Shown: one piece after another, positions 23,101 through 34,800 of the stretch | Layout of the letters: each line of letters begins with the position of its first letter | Position numbering within the stretch: position 1 is the first letter of the stretch | Origin: Mesostigma viride | Taxonomy: Eukaryota > Streptophyta > Mesostigmatophyceae > Mesostigmatales > Mesostigmataceae | Direction of reading: 5' to 3' | Assembly (NCBI GenBank): GCA_009746045.1 | Contig: RPFO01000111.1 | Span: forward strand, 261,001-325,000 | DNA length: 64,000 nucleotides | Program-made: the position numbers and the translations under genes | The notes under the pieces: model-generated | What the model saw: only the letters and a program-made list of their open reading frames with translations | Databases searched by the model: none | What the model was told of the DNA's origin: nothing

Positions 23101-23639
23101 GTTCAAGCCCACCGCCAACTGCAGATTATCCCATAGAGAATGTATCATGGAGAAAATATATTATATAGAAAATAGAGAATATCGAAAATATATAATATCC
23201 GCACGCTGGCGCATCGATCCCTGGCATGGCAGTAGAAGGGTCGTCGGATCCACGCGCGGCTGCGCATCGATCCCTACATAGATGGCCGGCTCGATCCAAC
23301 GCCGAACCGTGCCGATCATACAGGAGCTAGATATAGTTAAGAAGAGTATGGTATCATAAGGAAGTGTAGTGGACCAGTACAAGTACTTAGTATATAAAAG
23401 GTAGGTATAGTAAAGAAGTATATGGTATTATTAGTAGCCATCTGGTTTCATACGCTCTGCGACCCCTCCCCTTCCCCCGGGGACGACGCGTCCACGCGAT
23501 CGTCCAATTACTGCCAAGGAGTCAAAGATGCTGGACCGCCGGGCGCTCGTGTGTAATGCTATGTGCCCTATACTCGCTGTCAGGGCACCAAAAGGAACCA
23601 TCGGGAAACCAAACCACTCGCCGGCGCACGCGAATGTCC
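20168..23639. other. Retrotransposon 2 interior where pol is expected: non-coding
   Basis: No reverse transcriptase, RNase H or integrase motif is readable in any frame. The stretch contains two copies about 310 bp apart of a GTACTATGTCCCARCCC block (20231 and 20540). It also contains three copies of a block with GTGTCCACTAGAGTGCGCC or close variants (about 20980, 21043 and 21168), and AT-rich sequence at 23150-23420. Open frames such as the 267-codon minus frame at 21218-22021 resemble nothing known. It looks like replaced or heavily decayed sequence, as in large non-autonomous LTR elements. Confidence 0.55.
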
Positions 23640-23912
23640 ACATCCTGCGCGTCCAAAGTCGAGCCCAATGATGATGTCCGCTGCGCCCAGCGGTGCGATG
23701 GTCGCAGCCAGGTCGAACGGGGTGCCTTGCAGCACACCTTTGATATCTGCCAGACCGGGCGATTGGTGTTGGCGACCATCCGAGTGGGTCAGAAGCACGG
23801 CCGTCCGGTGTGGGGGCTGGGCGTCAGGCCCAGCCGGCGCACCAGTGCCGCGTTGATGAAGGACGTGGAAGCGCCTGTGTCGACCAAAAACTTGACATCC
23901 ATGACGGTTGGT
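23640..23912 (-). pseudogene. Retropepsin-like aspartic protease relic
   Basis: The minus strand reads VMDVKFLVDTGASTSFINAA, then LVRRLGL, the active-site D-T-G-A-S of retroviral-type aspartic proteases. A stop then falls in this frame, and the reading continues in another frame as ADIKGVLQGTPFDL and GAADIIIGLDF, the conserved I-I-G-x-D-F near the protease end. The gene is thus frameshifted. It lies about 520 bases beyond the gag stop in the expected gag-pro order. Confidence 0.72.
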
Positions 23913-24430
23913 TGGCCGTATCTCAATATATTATTACATTCTAATATAATATCCCATTACCGCCAACGGTACCCTATATAAAACCACTAGTGCTAGACGC
24001 CTAATAGTAATTTCCCATTACCGCCAACGGCGTCTGCGCATGGGGTCAGTGCATTATTCCAAACACCCCCCCTTACTGCTGATAGCATGAGTACAGGGTG
24101 ACCTGCTACTGTGCAGCACCAATGCACCCTTGGTATTTGGTACAGATGTGGGGCAAAACAGACACCCCCCCTCGCCCTACACAGGTGGGCATTCTCAGAA
24201 TGGCTAAGGTGGCCAGCCACTAGGACTGGAAAAGCGCACCGGACTAAACATATTATAAAAATATAATTATTAGTTAAATATACTAATATAATAATATATA
24301 TATTATAGTATTCTTCCAGCGGCAAACTCGTAACCGGCCACTGCTGGTGACTCAAAGGTCGCACGTTGTCCGGAGGCTAGCCAGTAAGCCTCGATCTCAA
24401 TGACCGCGCGCAGCACGCCCTTGGTAGAAC

Positions 24431-25994
24431 TCATGAATCGCTGGCGGCCGCGGCTGTTGGTGCTGAGTCGTGAACTGCCGGGCCTGCTGGCGCCCGCTCG
24501 TCCGCGTTGCGGGGCTTGTCCCTTGGGCCGGAGGAGTCCGGGCGACTGCCGAACGCCGGGCCTGAAAACCTGGGCTCGGTCTCCCCCGTGCCACGTCCAA
24601 CGTGCCTGCTACGGAGTTTGGGGCAGTCGCGCCTGAGGTGACCCACCTCAAAGCACATGAAGCAACGGGCTTTACTCGCGTCGATGGCGTTGAGGCCATG
24701 GTCAGCGTTCCCGTCCTCCAGGTCATCAGGGGAGTCATCATTCCCCTCGCCGTCGTGCGGGGGACCTGATCGGAAGAAACGACGCACCGATGGTGCGCGC
24801 CCGCGAGCCACGACGTCGGCCACCTGCAGAAGATACCGCTGGATTTTCAGGATATCCCACTCATCCCAGGGGACCTCAGCGTAGTGCTTCAGTACCTCAT
24901 CCTGCAGCTCGGGACTGAGGGCCTCAATGAACCGGATCTTGTACTCGTACCAGGTCATGTCTGTCAGGTAAGCGGCGCTGGACTCAAACTTGGATAGGAA
25001 CTCGCGGTACGGAGTGGCTCCCTGGCGCAGCTTGCCGAATGCGAGTCGCTCGTGGATTACAACATCTGGGGGCACCAGCTTGCAGCGCACCCGGTCCATC
25101 AGCTCCTCCACGGTTTGCGGGTACGATTGGGATGCGATGCTCTCACAATTTAGGATGCTCACCACCGAGGGGTCCATGCAGGTGTTAACGACATGCGGGA
25201 TGAGATCGCAGGTGGCCAGTTCCCAACTGTGATGGTTACACCAGACGGTATACTGCTGTTGCCACATGCGCCCCCATTCGTCAATCTCCCGCGGTTTCAT
25301 GTCCGCGTGCAGCTTGGGAACATTCTTGAACGTGGGCATCGGTGGGGCCTTCACCGTATTAGGCTTGGGCCCACCGACCTCCCGGTAGGCGATGGAGCCG
25401 AAGGCTGGAGGCTGCGACCGGGGGAGAGATCCGGATCTGGTCGGCGTACCGTGCGTCCGCCGCACCTGTACCGACGAGGGGTGTTCATACCCCGGGCCAT
25501 CCAAGGCCACTCTGCTGAAATTCAGGTTGCTGACGACCGCTGGCGAGTGAACCATGCTGCTGCTCTGCCCCCGAGGTTGCTGCAGTTGCTGCTGCGGTTG
25601 CTGCTGCTGCTGCTGCGGTTGCTGCTGCTGCGCTGCTGCTGCTGCTGCTGGCCCTGCTGCTGCTGCTGCTGCTGCCGCCGTTGCTGCTGCTGGAAACCCT
25701 GCGGCTGCTGTTGCTGCTGCTGCCGTTGCTGCTGCTGGAAACCCTGCTGGAGCATCTCCTGGCTGCGCCCGTCCCCCCTTGTTCCACCCTGGAGTCTGGA
25801 CTGTCATCATCTGATGAATCTCTGCGGCCCTGGTCTCTAGATCGTGGGGAGCCTTCCGCAGGTCTCTCCATGACCTCACCTCTACCTGTCCCTACTTGGA
25901 CGTGCGGTGGTACCTCTACCACCTCTATACCTTGCTCGTGGTTGTCTACCTGTTCTATCTCTCTGTTGACAGGTTCTCTCCGTCTTCGTGGCAT
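24431..25994 (-). pseudogene. gag: Gag, frameshifted in the polyQ region
   Basis: The N terminus is open from 25994 (MPRRRREPVNREIEQVDNHE), matching gag of element 1. The Gln-rich repeat is read in a second frame, and the conserved capsid part in a third that stays open to 24431 (482 codons from 25879). The core contains FKNVPKLHADMKPREIDEW, then ...FIEALSPELQDEVLKHY, typical of retrotransposon capsid domains, and a CCHC knuckle C-F-M-C-F-E-V-G-H-L-R-R-D-C. Indels in the CAG-type repeat have therefore separated the head from the core. Gag forms the particle and binds RNA through the knuckle. The core alone could still be translated from an internal start. Confidence 0.8.
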
Positions 25995-26169
25995 GATGCT
26001 CGTACCGATACCTTACACTGCAGGCAACACCTCCCCAGTGAGAGAGAGAGAGAGAAAGAGAGCAACCACGTACTATATATCTATATATATAGGACCTAGT
26101 ACTATTCCCTAGTAGTAATCCCCTCTATTGTCTGCTAGAGCCAATGGTCAGCTGGGAGAAGGTAACTGT

Positions 26170-26483
26170 AACTGCGGTCCCCACCTCCTGACTGCTGTCT
26201 CCCTTGCTATGCGTGGGTGGCTTAGAGCATTCACGAGTGGTGTGCAGACCCTCTGGCAATGGCATATGCTCCCTAACAAACCTATCTGCATCTATGATGT
26301 TATCAAACCCCTTCCATCTAGCATTAGAACCCTAGACATTATCTTATCTTTGATATACTCTTCACACGTCTTCCAACTATAAAATATGGCTGGTCTACCC
26401 TCACCCCCGTCATGGGCTACTGCATAGTAGGGAAATCCAGACTGTCCACCCTTATTTATCCTTCGCTTCCCTTTCAAAGACAT
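26170..26483 (-). pseudogene. Relic of the RNase H1 hybrid-binding-like accessory ORF
   Basis: On the minus strand it starts MSLKGKRRINKGGQSGFPYY, close to the 113-residue protein at 1418-1759. It shares the following A-V-A-H-D-G-G-E-G-R-P block and the W-K-T-C-E-E motif. The frame is lost after about residue 45 by an indel, and homology continues in another frame. The position, upstream of gag, is the same as in element 1. This shows the ORF belongs to the family and is not a chance frame. Confidence 0.65.
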
Positions 26484-27256
26484 ATTGCGTAGTAGTCTAT
26501 CATACGCTGGCGAGAAGAAGAAAAGGGCTGGCAGAAGCTTGCAAGACAGAAAGGAAAAGGGATCCCCAAGGATACCTCTAAGTGCAGTGATAAACGCAAC
26601 GAGGGAGGAGGACGGACTCTAACACAACACACGCCCAAGCTCTACGCGAACAAGGGCACAGTACACTGGTCCCCTCCGCGGGGCTCACAGAGGTAAGCAC
26701 CGTCAAACATAATCGGCCACAGCCCGACGGTACCTACCCCAAGACCCGTTGCAGGTCACACAACGATGGGTGCCTCCGCGGCCCCCACATCTCTCAAACA
26801 ACATGGAAACGCCTACAGAGAGCACAACATTAAACATAAACCCCCTCTACGCGTGCAGTCCCGGGAAGAAAGCAAGCGTTTAAGTAAAGAGCACTAAACT
26901 AGGGGACGTACCATAACCAATGTCGTTGAAAACCCCTGGGCTGGCCGCCGTCGAGTGTCGTTGGGAGCCGGAGCTCTACCACCACTAGAAGTCGTTGAAA
27001 ACAGGGGTAATGGCCGCTACTGCCTATGGCACCTCACCACAGGGCTATTACTAGCCCCGCCGAGTATCCCGGACTGCCGCTTGCTGCCGAGGTCGTCGTT
27101 GAATCCCTTTACGGGCTGCCGCCGACCAGTCATCAATCGTTGAATACCGGAACCTCTATCTACACTAAGCACCGCCTTGCTATCCTAACTGGCTACACTA
27201 GCTCTCTCCGCGAGAGTTAGCTAACCTCTCCAGCACATTTTACCTCCGATAACCAG
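26484..27256 (-). repeat. Leader and primer-binding site of retrotransposon 2
   Basis: This is non-coding sequence between the 5' LTR and the accessory ORF relic. It carries the GTCGTTGAA...GGCCGC motif at about 26930, 26990, 27095 and 27137, the reverse of the TCAACGAC...GCGGCCAG repeat in element 1. CCGATAACCA next to the LTR (27245-27255) is the reverse of the TGGTTATCGG primer-binding site. Confidence 0.6.
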
Positions 27257-29668
27257 TGTTACGTGCCAACCCAGGTCCCTAGCCTGAGTGACGTAGCGAA
27301 AGATCCTCCATGCCGGAATTAGGAATAATCAAGGTGGCCTAATGCAGATTGCGCTTCACGACTGGGGTCGTGAGATATCTGGCGTCGCGGCTTGACGCCA
27401 AGCTAATTGATACACACTTATAATGGCTAGCAAGACCAATTACAAATGGATAGTTGCCCCAGGTTTAATGTGTAGGCGTCATCGCACTTATCATTCATCA
27501 AACCAAGAGGACGAGACTCTCGTCCTCGGACCAATTTCACCTAGGTCTGCCACTACGCTGGCAAGGGGCGCCGACATGGCGCCGACCTTCCAAAGCATGC
27601 AGTCCACACAGGATCCTCGGGTCGACATCGACCCTCGCCTACAGAATCCACGCATGAGTACAATATCTCAACTAGCTATAAAGTACGCAGCGCGGCGCGA
27701 CTGCACCAGCCCCTAGAAGATACACGCATACAACAACCTAGGCCCAAAATAACTGGCCCGAATCACACAAACTATCATAGTTCCATACAAAAGTCCTGAC
27801 TAAGGGACGATTCCCAAATTAACCCGTGTTTTTTTAATTAGAACGCGATATATCGCGTTGTAAGCTTTTTTTAGAACGCGTATAGCACCTAAGGAAAATT
27901 TTTTTTCATGGTCATGTATATACTTTCCTGAAAGCCCATAAATCAAAGGATTTTTTGAGCTACTCAGACCTACAAAATGCTTATTGATTCATTAGAGAGA
28001 TACACTGGTTTGAATACAGGGGGGTCTGACCATGACCGCGATTTCTTGACCCTAGGTCACAAGTCATGTGCTTATTCACAAATGGTTCATGAAAAAAATC
28101 TGGCTTCTTGCACGAGCTATGGGCAACATATGCAGGCTCTGTGAAACAAAACTCAGGCCCATTGGGCCACTGAAGCTATTTTTCATTAGCATCACAATTA
28201 CAACGCAGTACAACGCAGTGGGAAACATGAGAGCCCTTGACAACATTACGCAACGACCCGAGCCCCATAAACGGGGCCATAGTGAGCTTGGAGGGTCAAA
28301 ACGTTGAACATAGGCGTTGTATAAGTTATACAGCATCAAACATGCATCAAACATCATGACTGGATGACCTAATATGACTGAATCAGGCAGCCATAGCCAA
28401 AGCATCATCCACTCTCACAACGTGTTGAGCACATGCCTCGTGGGAATGGAGGTGCTGGGTTTTCATTCCATAACGCGTGCAATACTGAAAGAAAGAGGCA
28501 CGTGTAATGCAAGGCTTGGATAGGTTGAGTGATCCATGAGCTTACATGCAGGCAAAGATGACGCTGGAATGCATGCGCTAGCAAATGGTGGCAAGATGCT
28601 AACAACACATGATTATACACCATGATTATGGGCACCCAGCTGATCTTCTTGCACAATCAACGCAGTATAAACCATCAACATCCAATCCTCACGATATATG
28701 CACGGCTTGACGACGTATACAGCACCTAAATACTGCACAACTGCAACCTGCTATGGCTGACATGCAAGCAACGTCGAGTAGGATGGCAGTCTTAGAGAGG
28801 CTGGGCAGAGGTCGGTAGAAATAAGTGGAAAACTGGAAGAAACTAGGTAGAAACACGATATACTTACGCCTGCAAGCACTATTGAGCCGGTGGCAGAGGC
28901 CATTTCCAGGAAAATACAGCATACCGTAGCAATAGCCACGGTCACGCCTTACGCTATTTGCAGGCACCATCATGCCCGGAGCTACCCAATAAAAGTCTGC
29001 ACAAATCTCGGTTTAGCCGAGAGTCCGGGCGTTCGGAATGAATATACATGTGTTAAGAAGTCGAAACACCATGGAAATACCAAGCATGGTGCCGCAGCAG
29101 ACCCGAGTCTTGACGTAATAATATGTATGCCGGTTTCCAGGGTTTCCGCATGAAAGTTGGGTGAGAAACTGGAAAAAACTACGTTTCCTTTGCCTCAGTA
29201 CCTCAACAAACTCGTAGAAACCTAATTATCAACCTTTGAACGCATCATCATGGTCGTGCTACCCAACAGCCACTGAAATTCGCGCGAAAACTGGCGAGAT
29301 CTACCTGCCGCCATCGCCGTCGTCTTCACCTTCGTCCCGCGAAAATGCCTGATTTCAGTGGTACATATTTGTTTGCAGCTGTCACAAAAAAAATACCAAA
29401 AATACCAGGATTTTTTCTTGAATTCTATGAGATGTTTCTGACCTATCTTGAAAGTTTCAGACCAAAAATCGCATGTTTAATAGGTTTGCCACGTGTCAGA
29501 TTACAACGCGATACATCGCGTTCTAACCCTACAACGCGATGTATCGCGTTGTAAAAAAACACGGGTTAAGTCCCGAAATAAGTCCCAAAGTCCTACGGAC
29601 TATGACAACAAGCCAGAGTATATAATTTATTCCATTGTTGCGTCCGCCTAAAGGGCCGGCACGCAACA
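27257..29668 (-). repeat. 5' LTR of retrotransposon 2, interrupted by a piggyBac-like element
   Basis: The LTR sequence runs 27257-27822 and 29570-29668, with TTAA at the border present twice. Together they give 665 bp, the same as the left LTR. Confidence 0.92.
27823..29565. mobile_element. piggyBac-like non-autonomous element
   Basis: The ends are CCCGTGTTTTTT and AAAAAACACGGG. TTAA flanks both sides (27819-27822, 29566-29569), whereas the other LTR has one TTAA at this point. TTAA targets plus CCC...GGG ends are diagnostic of the piggyBac superfamily. Next to both ends are AACGCGATRTATCGCGTT palindromes (27841-27860, 29504-29523, 29532-29551). The 1743-bp interior shows no transposase. 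Part of another copy forms bases 1-83 of the window. Confidence 0.88.
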
Positions 29669-30537
29669 TTGCTACCGATCTCCTCCATGCGCTCGTTGAA
29701 TCTCTCGATGGCTTTCTTCGTGTTCTTGCTGCTGATGACCTGTTGGGTACGTGGTCCCCATGTTGGGCAGGTTACCGTTGTAAGGCACAACGGGTCGTGG
29801 TGTCATAAACCATCCATTACACAGCCCTGCGGGAAATATTGATGATAATCATGATGTGGTGATTCATCGAACAATGCTTCGCAAATGATGGTGCTGCTTA
29901 CCGCCTGTTGGACCTGTTTGACCAACGACTCCACGATGCGCGTTATGCAGTGCTCGATGTCGAACGCGAACCGCCACGCCTCCACCCCACGGACGAGGTC
30001 GTCTGCCCCAAGTTGGCGCGTCATGGGGTGGAGGATGTGGACGCGGAGGAGACCGTTTGTGGGGAGGCAGCCACCCGGGTCCCGTGCGGCTCGTGCGCGA
30101 CTCGAGCGTGCCGCAGAGGGTGGTGGTGGGGCAGCGTCGCCTGCCACAGGTGCGTACTCGTTCACGTTGATCGTTGGCACGCGAGGGTCGTCATTGCCTT
30201 CACCATCGATGGTGTGATGTTGGAGCTGCTTCTCCAGCTCCCAGGCTGGCCCGCGCTGTGGTGCATGGGTGTGGTGTTGGTTGATTGCAAGACCTTCGCG
30301 CAGGCCCATAAAGTGGCGGCGGAAAAATTGCTCGAGGGTCTCGTTGGGCTGTGGGCGCGCTAGGGCAAAAATCTTCTGCTTGAGTGCTGACAGCATCTCG
30401 CACAGGTGGCAGAAAATGCCGTGCTTGTCGTGAAGGCCCCCACAACCTGCCAACAAACCACGTGAGAGAACATGCCAAAGATGGGGTGAGGTAAGAGGTT
30501 GTATGCTTTGTGAGGTATGTGTGTGTGTGTGCGATAG

Positions 30538-31548
30538 ACCTGCAAGCCCCCACTTTGCACACATAATGGACTAGTATGGGGGAAGCCTCCTGCCAAGTTT
30601 CAGCCCAATCCAAGCTCGTTTGCATATTTTAGGACCATGGCCCACCCCTAACGGTGGGCACGTGCTAGCGCGCGCAAGGGACCATGGCACCCCCTGGCCA
30701 TGTCCACCCCCCCAAACGATGGACCTGCGAGCCCTCACTTTGCACATATAATGGACTAGTGTGGGGGAAGCCTCCTCCCAAGTTTCAGCCCAATCCAAGC
30801 TCGTTTGCATGTTTTAGGACCATGGCCCACCCCTAACGGTGGGCACGTGCTAGCGCGCGCAAGGGACCATGGCACCCCCTGGCCATGTCCACCCCCCCCA
30901 AACGATGGACCTGCAAGCCCCCAGTTTGCACACATAATGGACTAGTATGGGGGAAGCCTCCTGCCAAGTTTCAGCCCAATCCAAGCTCGTTTGCATATTT
31001 TAGGACCATGGCCCACCCCTAACGGTGGGCACGTGCTAGCGCGCGCAAGGGACCATGGCACCCCCTGGCCATGTCCACCCCCCCCAAACGATGGACCTGC
31101 AAGCCCCCAGTTTGCACACATAATGGACTAGTGTGGGGGAAGCCTCCTCCCAAGTTTCAGCCCAATCCAAGCTCGTTTGCATGTTTTAGGACCATGGCCC
31201 ACCCCTAACGGTGCATGGGCACGTGCTAGCGCGCGCAAGGGACCATGGCACCCCCTGGCCATGTCCACCCCCCCAAACGATGGACCTGCAAGCCCCCAGT
31301 TTGCACACATAATGGACTAGTATGGGGGAAGCCTCCTCCCAAGTTTCAGCCCAATCCAAGCTCGTTTGCATGTTTTAGGACCATGGCCCACCCCTAACGG
31401 TGGGCACGTGCTAGCGCGCGCAAGGGACCATGGCACCCCCTGGCCATGTCCACCCCCCCAAACGATGGACCTGCAAGCCCCCAGTTTGCACACATAATGG
31501 ACTAGTATGGGGGAAGCCTCCTCCCAAGTTTCAGCCCAATCCAAGCTA
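30538..31548 (-). repeat. 185-bp satellite in the transposase intron, copy 1
   Basis: About 5.4 tandem units of about 185 bp are present. Each contains GACCATGGCCCACCCC, GTGCTAGCGCGCGCAAG and AATGGACTAGTRTGGGGGAA, and units differ by only a few bases. One unit carries a 4-base insertion (31213). The array lies in the intron between exons 31813-32197 and 29902-30446 of the transposase gene. The repeated open frames on the minus strand are by-products. Confidence 0.92.
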
Positions 31549-31681
31549 GGGAGGGAGGGAGGGAGGGAGGGAGGGAGGGAGGGAGGGAGGGAGGGAGGGA
31601 GGGAGGGAGGGAGGGAGGGAGGGAGGGAGGGAGGGAGGGAGGGAGGGAGGGAGGGAGGGAGGGAGGGAGGGAGGGAGGGAA
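31549..31681 (+). repeat. GGGA microsatellite, copy 1
   Basis: An uninterrupted GGGA run of about 130 bp directly follows the 185-bp satellite in the same intron. In copy 2 (59656-59781) the run is broken by two unit-length irregularities. Confidence 0.95.
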
Positions 31682-33929
31682 GGGGGATGGGACGGTGGTG
31701 GTGGTGGTGGGAAGGGCGTCTTTGTAACGATGATTTTAGTGTGTGTTCAAGGCAACATATTGTTTTTTAGCATTTTCCTTTGCTGGGTGACAACGTGCTT
31801 TTTAATGGTTACCTCGCAGTTGCCATAGATAGGACATGTCGCCTGGGAAGAAGAGGACGATCTGCACCATCCGCACAGCGTCGCGGAGGAAGACGGGGAT
31901 CTTGTTCTTGAGCATGTAGTGGAGCACCTCGAAGATAGCGCGTCCGTTGGCCTTCATGTTCTCGCGGGAGTCCTTCCCTGGAATCTCGGCAATCGTGAAT
32001 GTCCACTTAGGGGACTGCCATGCTCTCGGGAACCCCTTGCTCACGCATCGCAAAGTGAAGGCAGTCAGTGTCCTGCCCTTGGTCCCAATGTCGGTATTGT
32101 GGGCATCCCCGCTGAAGGCAAATTCCAAGATGATGTCAGCGAGGTCCGTCCACTCTGGTGCATCAGGGAACTCCTCGTGTAGCGAGATGACAGCTTCCTG
32201 CATCAAAGACGCAATGTATGCCATAGAATAGTTTGCCTGTTAACTTTTGCACGTGCATGTTCCTATCCTCTCGTAAATATCATCTGGCAGTTTCATGGCT
32301 GGCGCTCTCCCACAACATATGTGCGTGCAAACACCAATCAGGCATCCAAGCAAGCAAGTGGTTCGGCGAAATAAACAATCAAGCGCCCAAAGCAGCATGT
32401 ACGCCAGCACGTAAGCAACTGACTTAGCATACCCAGATTTCACACATCAGCCATGGTGGTCAGCTAATGCATGACACCAAGCATAGGTATGCACAACATA
32501 TATAACTAGGATCACGTTTGATGAAATATACCTGCACAACGCGAATGGGATGTTTCCCCCAGCCTCCCCTCCCGTGGGGGAAGAGCAGCTCAAGCACGTT
32601 TGGCATGGACACCGTCCGGTAAATTTTGTTCCACTTGTCTGCGTCGTTGGTGAGCTCGTCCTTGGCCTGTTTCTGCATGTCCCTGCTGGGGAACTCGCGG
32701 GGAGCTGTTTGGCGAATACCTGCGAACGTCCTGCACGTTGTCCCCGTACTGTCAGCCACGTGCACTAGGGCCTTGGCCATGTCCATGTTGTTACGCTTAA
32801 GCGATGCGCGCACCTGACCCGCCACTGCCTGCTTCTGGGAGCTAGGTAGGGCCATGTATGCTGCACTGGCCGGGATCTGGTCGTTCTCCCCCCAATGTGC
32901 TCTCTCAAGAGCGTGCCCATTGGCAGGGGGAGCTGCTTCCACCCTCTTTTGGCACGGCACGCGTTGACCGTGGCAGCTGTGCTCTTCATCTTCCGGATTG
33001 CCGCCCCCATGCACATCGCGGTAGATACCTTGAGGGCTTCCACGCTTGTCTCGTCCTCCTCTATCATCTTTTTAGCTGCGTCCCTAGCTGTTGGCAGGTC
33101 CCTCGCCACTAACTCGGTGGTCTTGTTGTACTGCTTGGTCCACTTGCAGGACGAGCAATTCGTGCCACGTGCTTGTGCCTTGGCCAACTGCCGCTGCAGC
33201 TCCTTGTTGTCATCCAAGGCCTTGGTGAGTGCCTCAGTGAGCTTCTCTACCTGGGTGCGCTGCTGCCGCTCTGTTTCCCCCGGGTGTGCGCGGCCGCCAT
33301 GTGTTCAGCAACGTCCGCCTGCAGTTGCACCACGCGTAATTGATTATCTCCCAGCTGCGATTGCAACACACTGTTCACGCGCTCAAGGTGGGCTTCTCGT
33401 AGTTGTGCGGCCTGCTCATTCAGGGCCGCGATTGTGAGCAGCTGGCTCAAATGGTCGACCTCGGCCAGCACGGTCTCGAATGCAGTGCCATCAGCAATGT
33501 CGCGAAGCAAGTCGGCGATGTTTATCTTGTTTGTGGTCTCGGTGATGTACCCCAGGTCTGCTGTGAGGTGCTCGATGCTTGCGAACTGCACAGCAGTGAG
33601 CTTTGTCCGGAACTCCACGTCTGGTGTCCTGTGGCAGTGTGGTGTGATTCTTGAAATGAGCTCTCGCTGGCGTCCCACTCCTGCGTGTCAATCAACGCAC
33701 ACAACATCATGGTATGTGAGTTGATGAGCATCACTGCAGATTGTCAAATGCTTTGCGTGTTTGTCCACTAAAGTTGCGTGTGGGAATGCTAGTGCTTGAC
33801 AGCCCCCTCACATCCATGGCTAATGCCTCTGCAGTCCAAGCATGTGGTCTTGCACTATCAGCAGCAGCCAAGCAAGGACGCGAGCCAATCCCTGCCGACT
33901 CCTCCCACGATCGCCCATGCCATCCGTAG

Positions 33930-34800
33930 CCACCCCCCACACCCAGGTACGCATGCCAGCCACCCGCCACACCCACGCACGCATGGCAGCCACCCCACGA
34001 ACCCAGGCACGCATGGCAGCGCCCCCATAAACCCACACATGCATGCCAGCCACCCCCCACATGCACGCATGCATGCCAGCCACCCCCCACATGCACGTGC
34101 ATGCCAGCCACCCCCCACACCCACGCATGCATGCCAGCCCCCCCACAAACCCACGCATGCATGGCAGCCCCCCCACAAACCCACGCATGCATGCCAGCCC
34201 CCCCACAAACCCACGCATGCATGCCAGCCACCCCCCACACCCAGGTACGCATGCCAGCCACCCCCCACACCCACGCATGCATGCCAGCCCCCCCACAAAC
34301 CCACTCACGCATGCCAGCCACCCCCACACCCACGCATGCATGGCAGCCCCCCCACAAACCCACGCATGCATGCCAGCCACCCCACAAACCCACGCACGCA
34401 TGCCAGCCACCCCCACACCCACGCACGCATGGCAGCCACCCCACGAACCCAGGCACGCATGCCAGCCCCCCCCTAAACCCACGCATGCATGCCAGCCACC
34501 CCCACACCCAGGCACGCATGCCAGCCCCCCCTAAACCCACGCATGCATGCCAGCCACCCCCACACCCACGCATGCATGCCAGCCACCCCGCAAACCCACA
34601 CACGTGTGCCAGCCACCCCCACACCCACGCACGCATGGCAGCCTCCCCACGAACCCAGGCACGCATGCCAGCCCCCCCCTAACCCACGCATGCATGCCAG
34701 CCACCCCCACACCCACTCATGCATGCCAGCCACCCCGCAAACCCACACACGCGTGCCAGCCCCCCCCACATGCACGCATGCATGGAAGCCCCCCCACAAA
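33930..34800 (-). repeat. Minisatellite upstream of the transposase exons, copy 1
   Basis: About 29-33-bp units with CCCACGCATGCATGCCAGCC and CCACCCCCCACA variants are arranged in higher-order blocks. In copy 2 the array (62030-62576) is shorter and ends at the truncation. It lies 5' of the first clear transposase exon, probably in an intron. The ATGCAT core makes it rich in small palindromes. Confidence 0.9.

Larger units (their letters stand above)
19485..29668 (-). mobile_element. LTR retrotransposon 2, nearly complete ends, pol missing
   Basis: The LTRs are 19485-20149 and 27257-29668; the second contains a 1743-bp piggyBac-like insertion plus its TTAA duplication, and is 665 bp without it, equal to the first. 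TTGCT is duplicated at 19480-19484 and 29669-29673, and copy 2 has one TTGCT at this site (about 57598). The element runs right to left: 5' LTR, primer-binding site, leader, accessory ORF relic, gag, protease relic, a long non-coding stretch, polypurine tract, 3' LTR. Reverse transcriptase, RNase H and integrase are not detectable. I noticed only one base difference between the two LTRs, so it moved recently and must have used another element's enzymes. Confidence 0.9.
18372..33680 (-). pseudogene. Element B transposase gene, copy 1, split by LTR element 2
   Basis: Exons on the minus strand are 33680-32532, 32197-31813, 30446-29902, 29739-29674 continuing at 19484-19077 (LTR element 2 is inserted in this exon with TTGCT duplicated), 18947-18810 and 18668-18372. 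All borders are GT-AG. The protein is described under copy 2 (56499-61780). In this copy the exon carrying the putative catalytic glutamate is intact apart from the insertion, while copy 2 has lost one base there. The last exon has a G run of five (18409-18413) and ends PPPRGSARHVDDAS, where copy 2 has six G and ends in PPPKRQRTARG. The gene is broken by the 10-kb insertion. Confidence 0.6.

Noticed and set aside
30538..31548. CRISPR-like array of 185-bp repeats
   Set aside because: Units are contiguous with no unique spacers. It is a satellite in an intron of a eukaryotic transposon.
33731..34666. Gly/Cys/Trp/His-rich frames through the ATGCATGCC minisatellite on both strands
   Set aside because: Open only because of the repeat period, with all frames and both strands affected.
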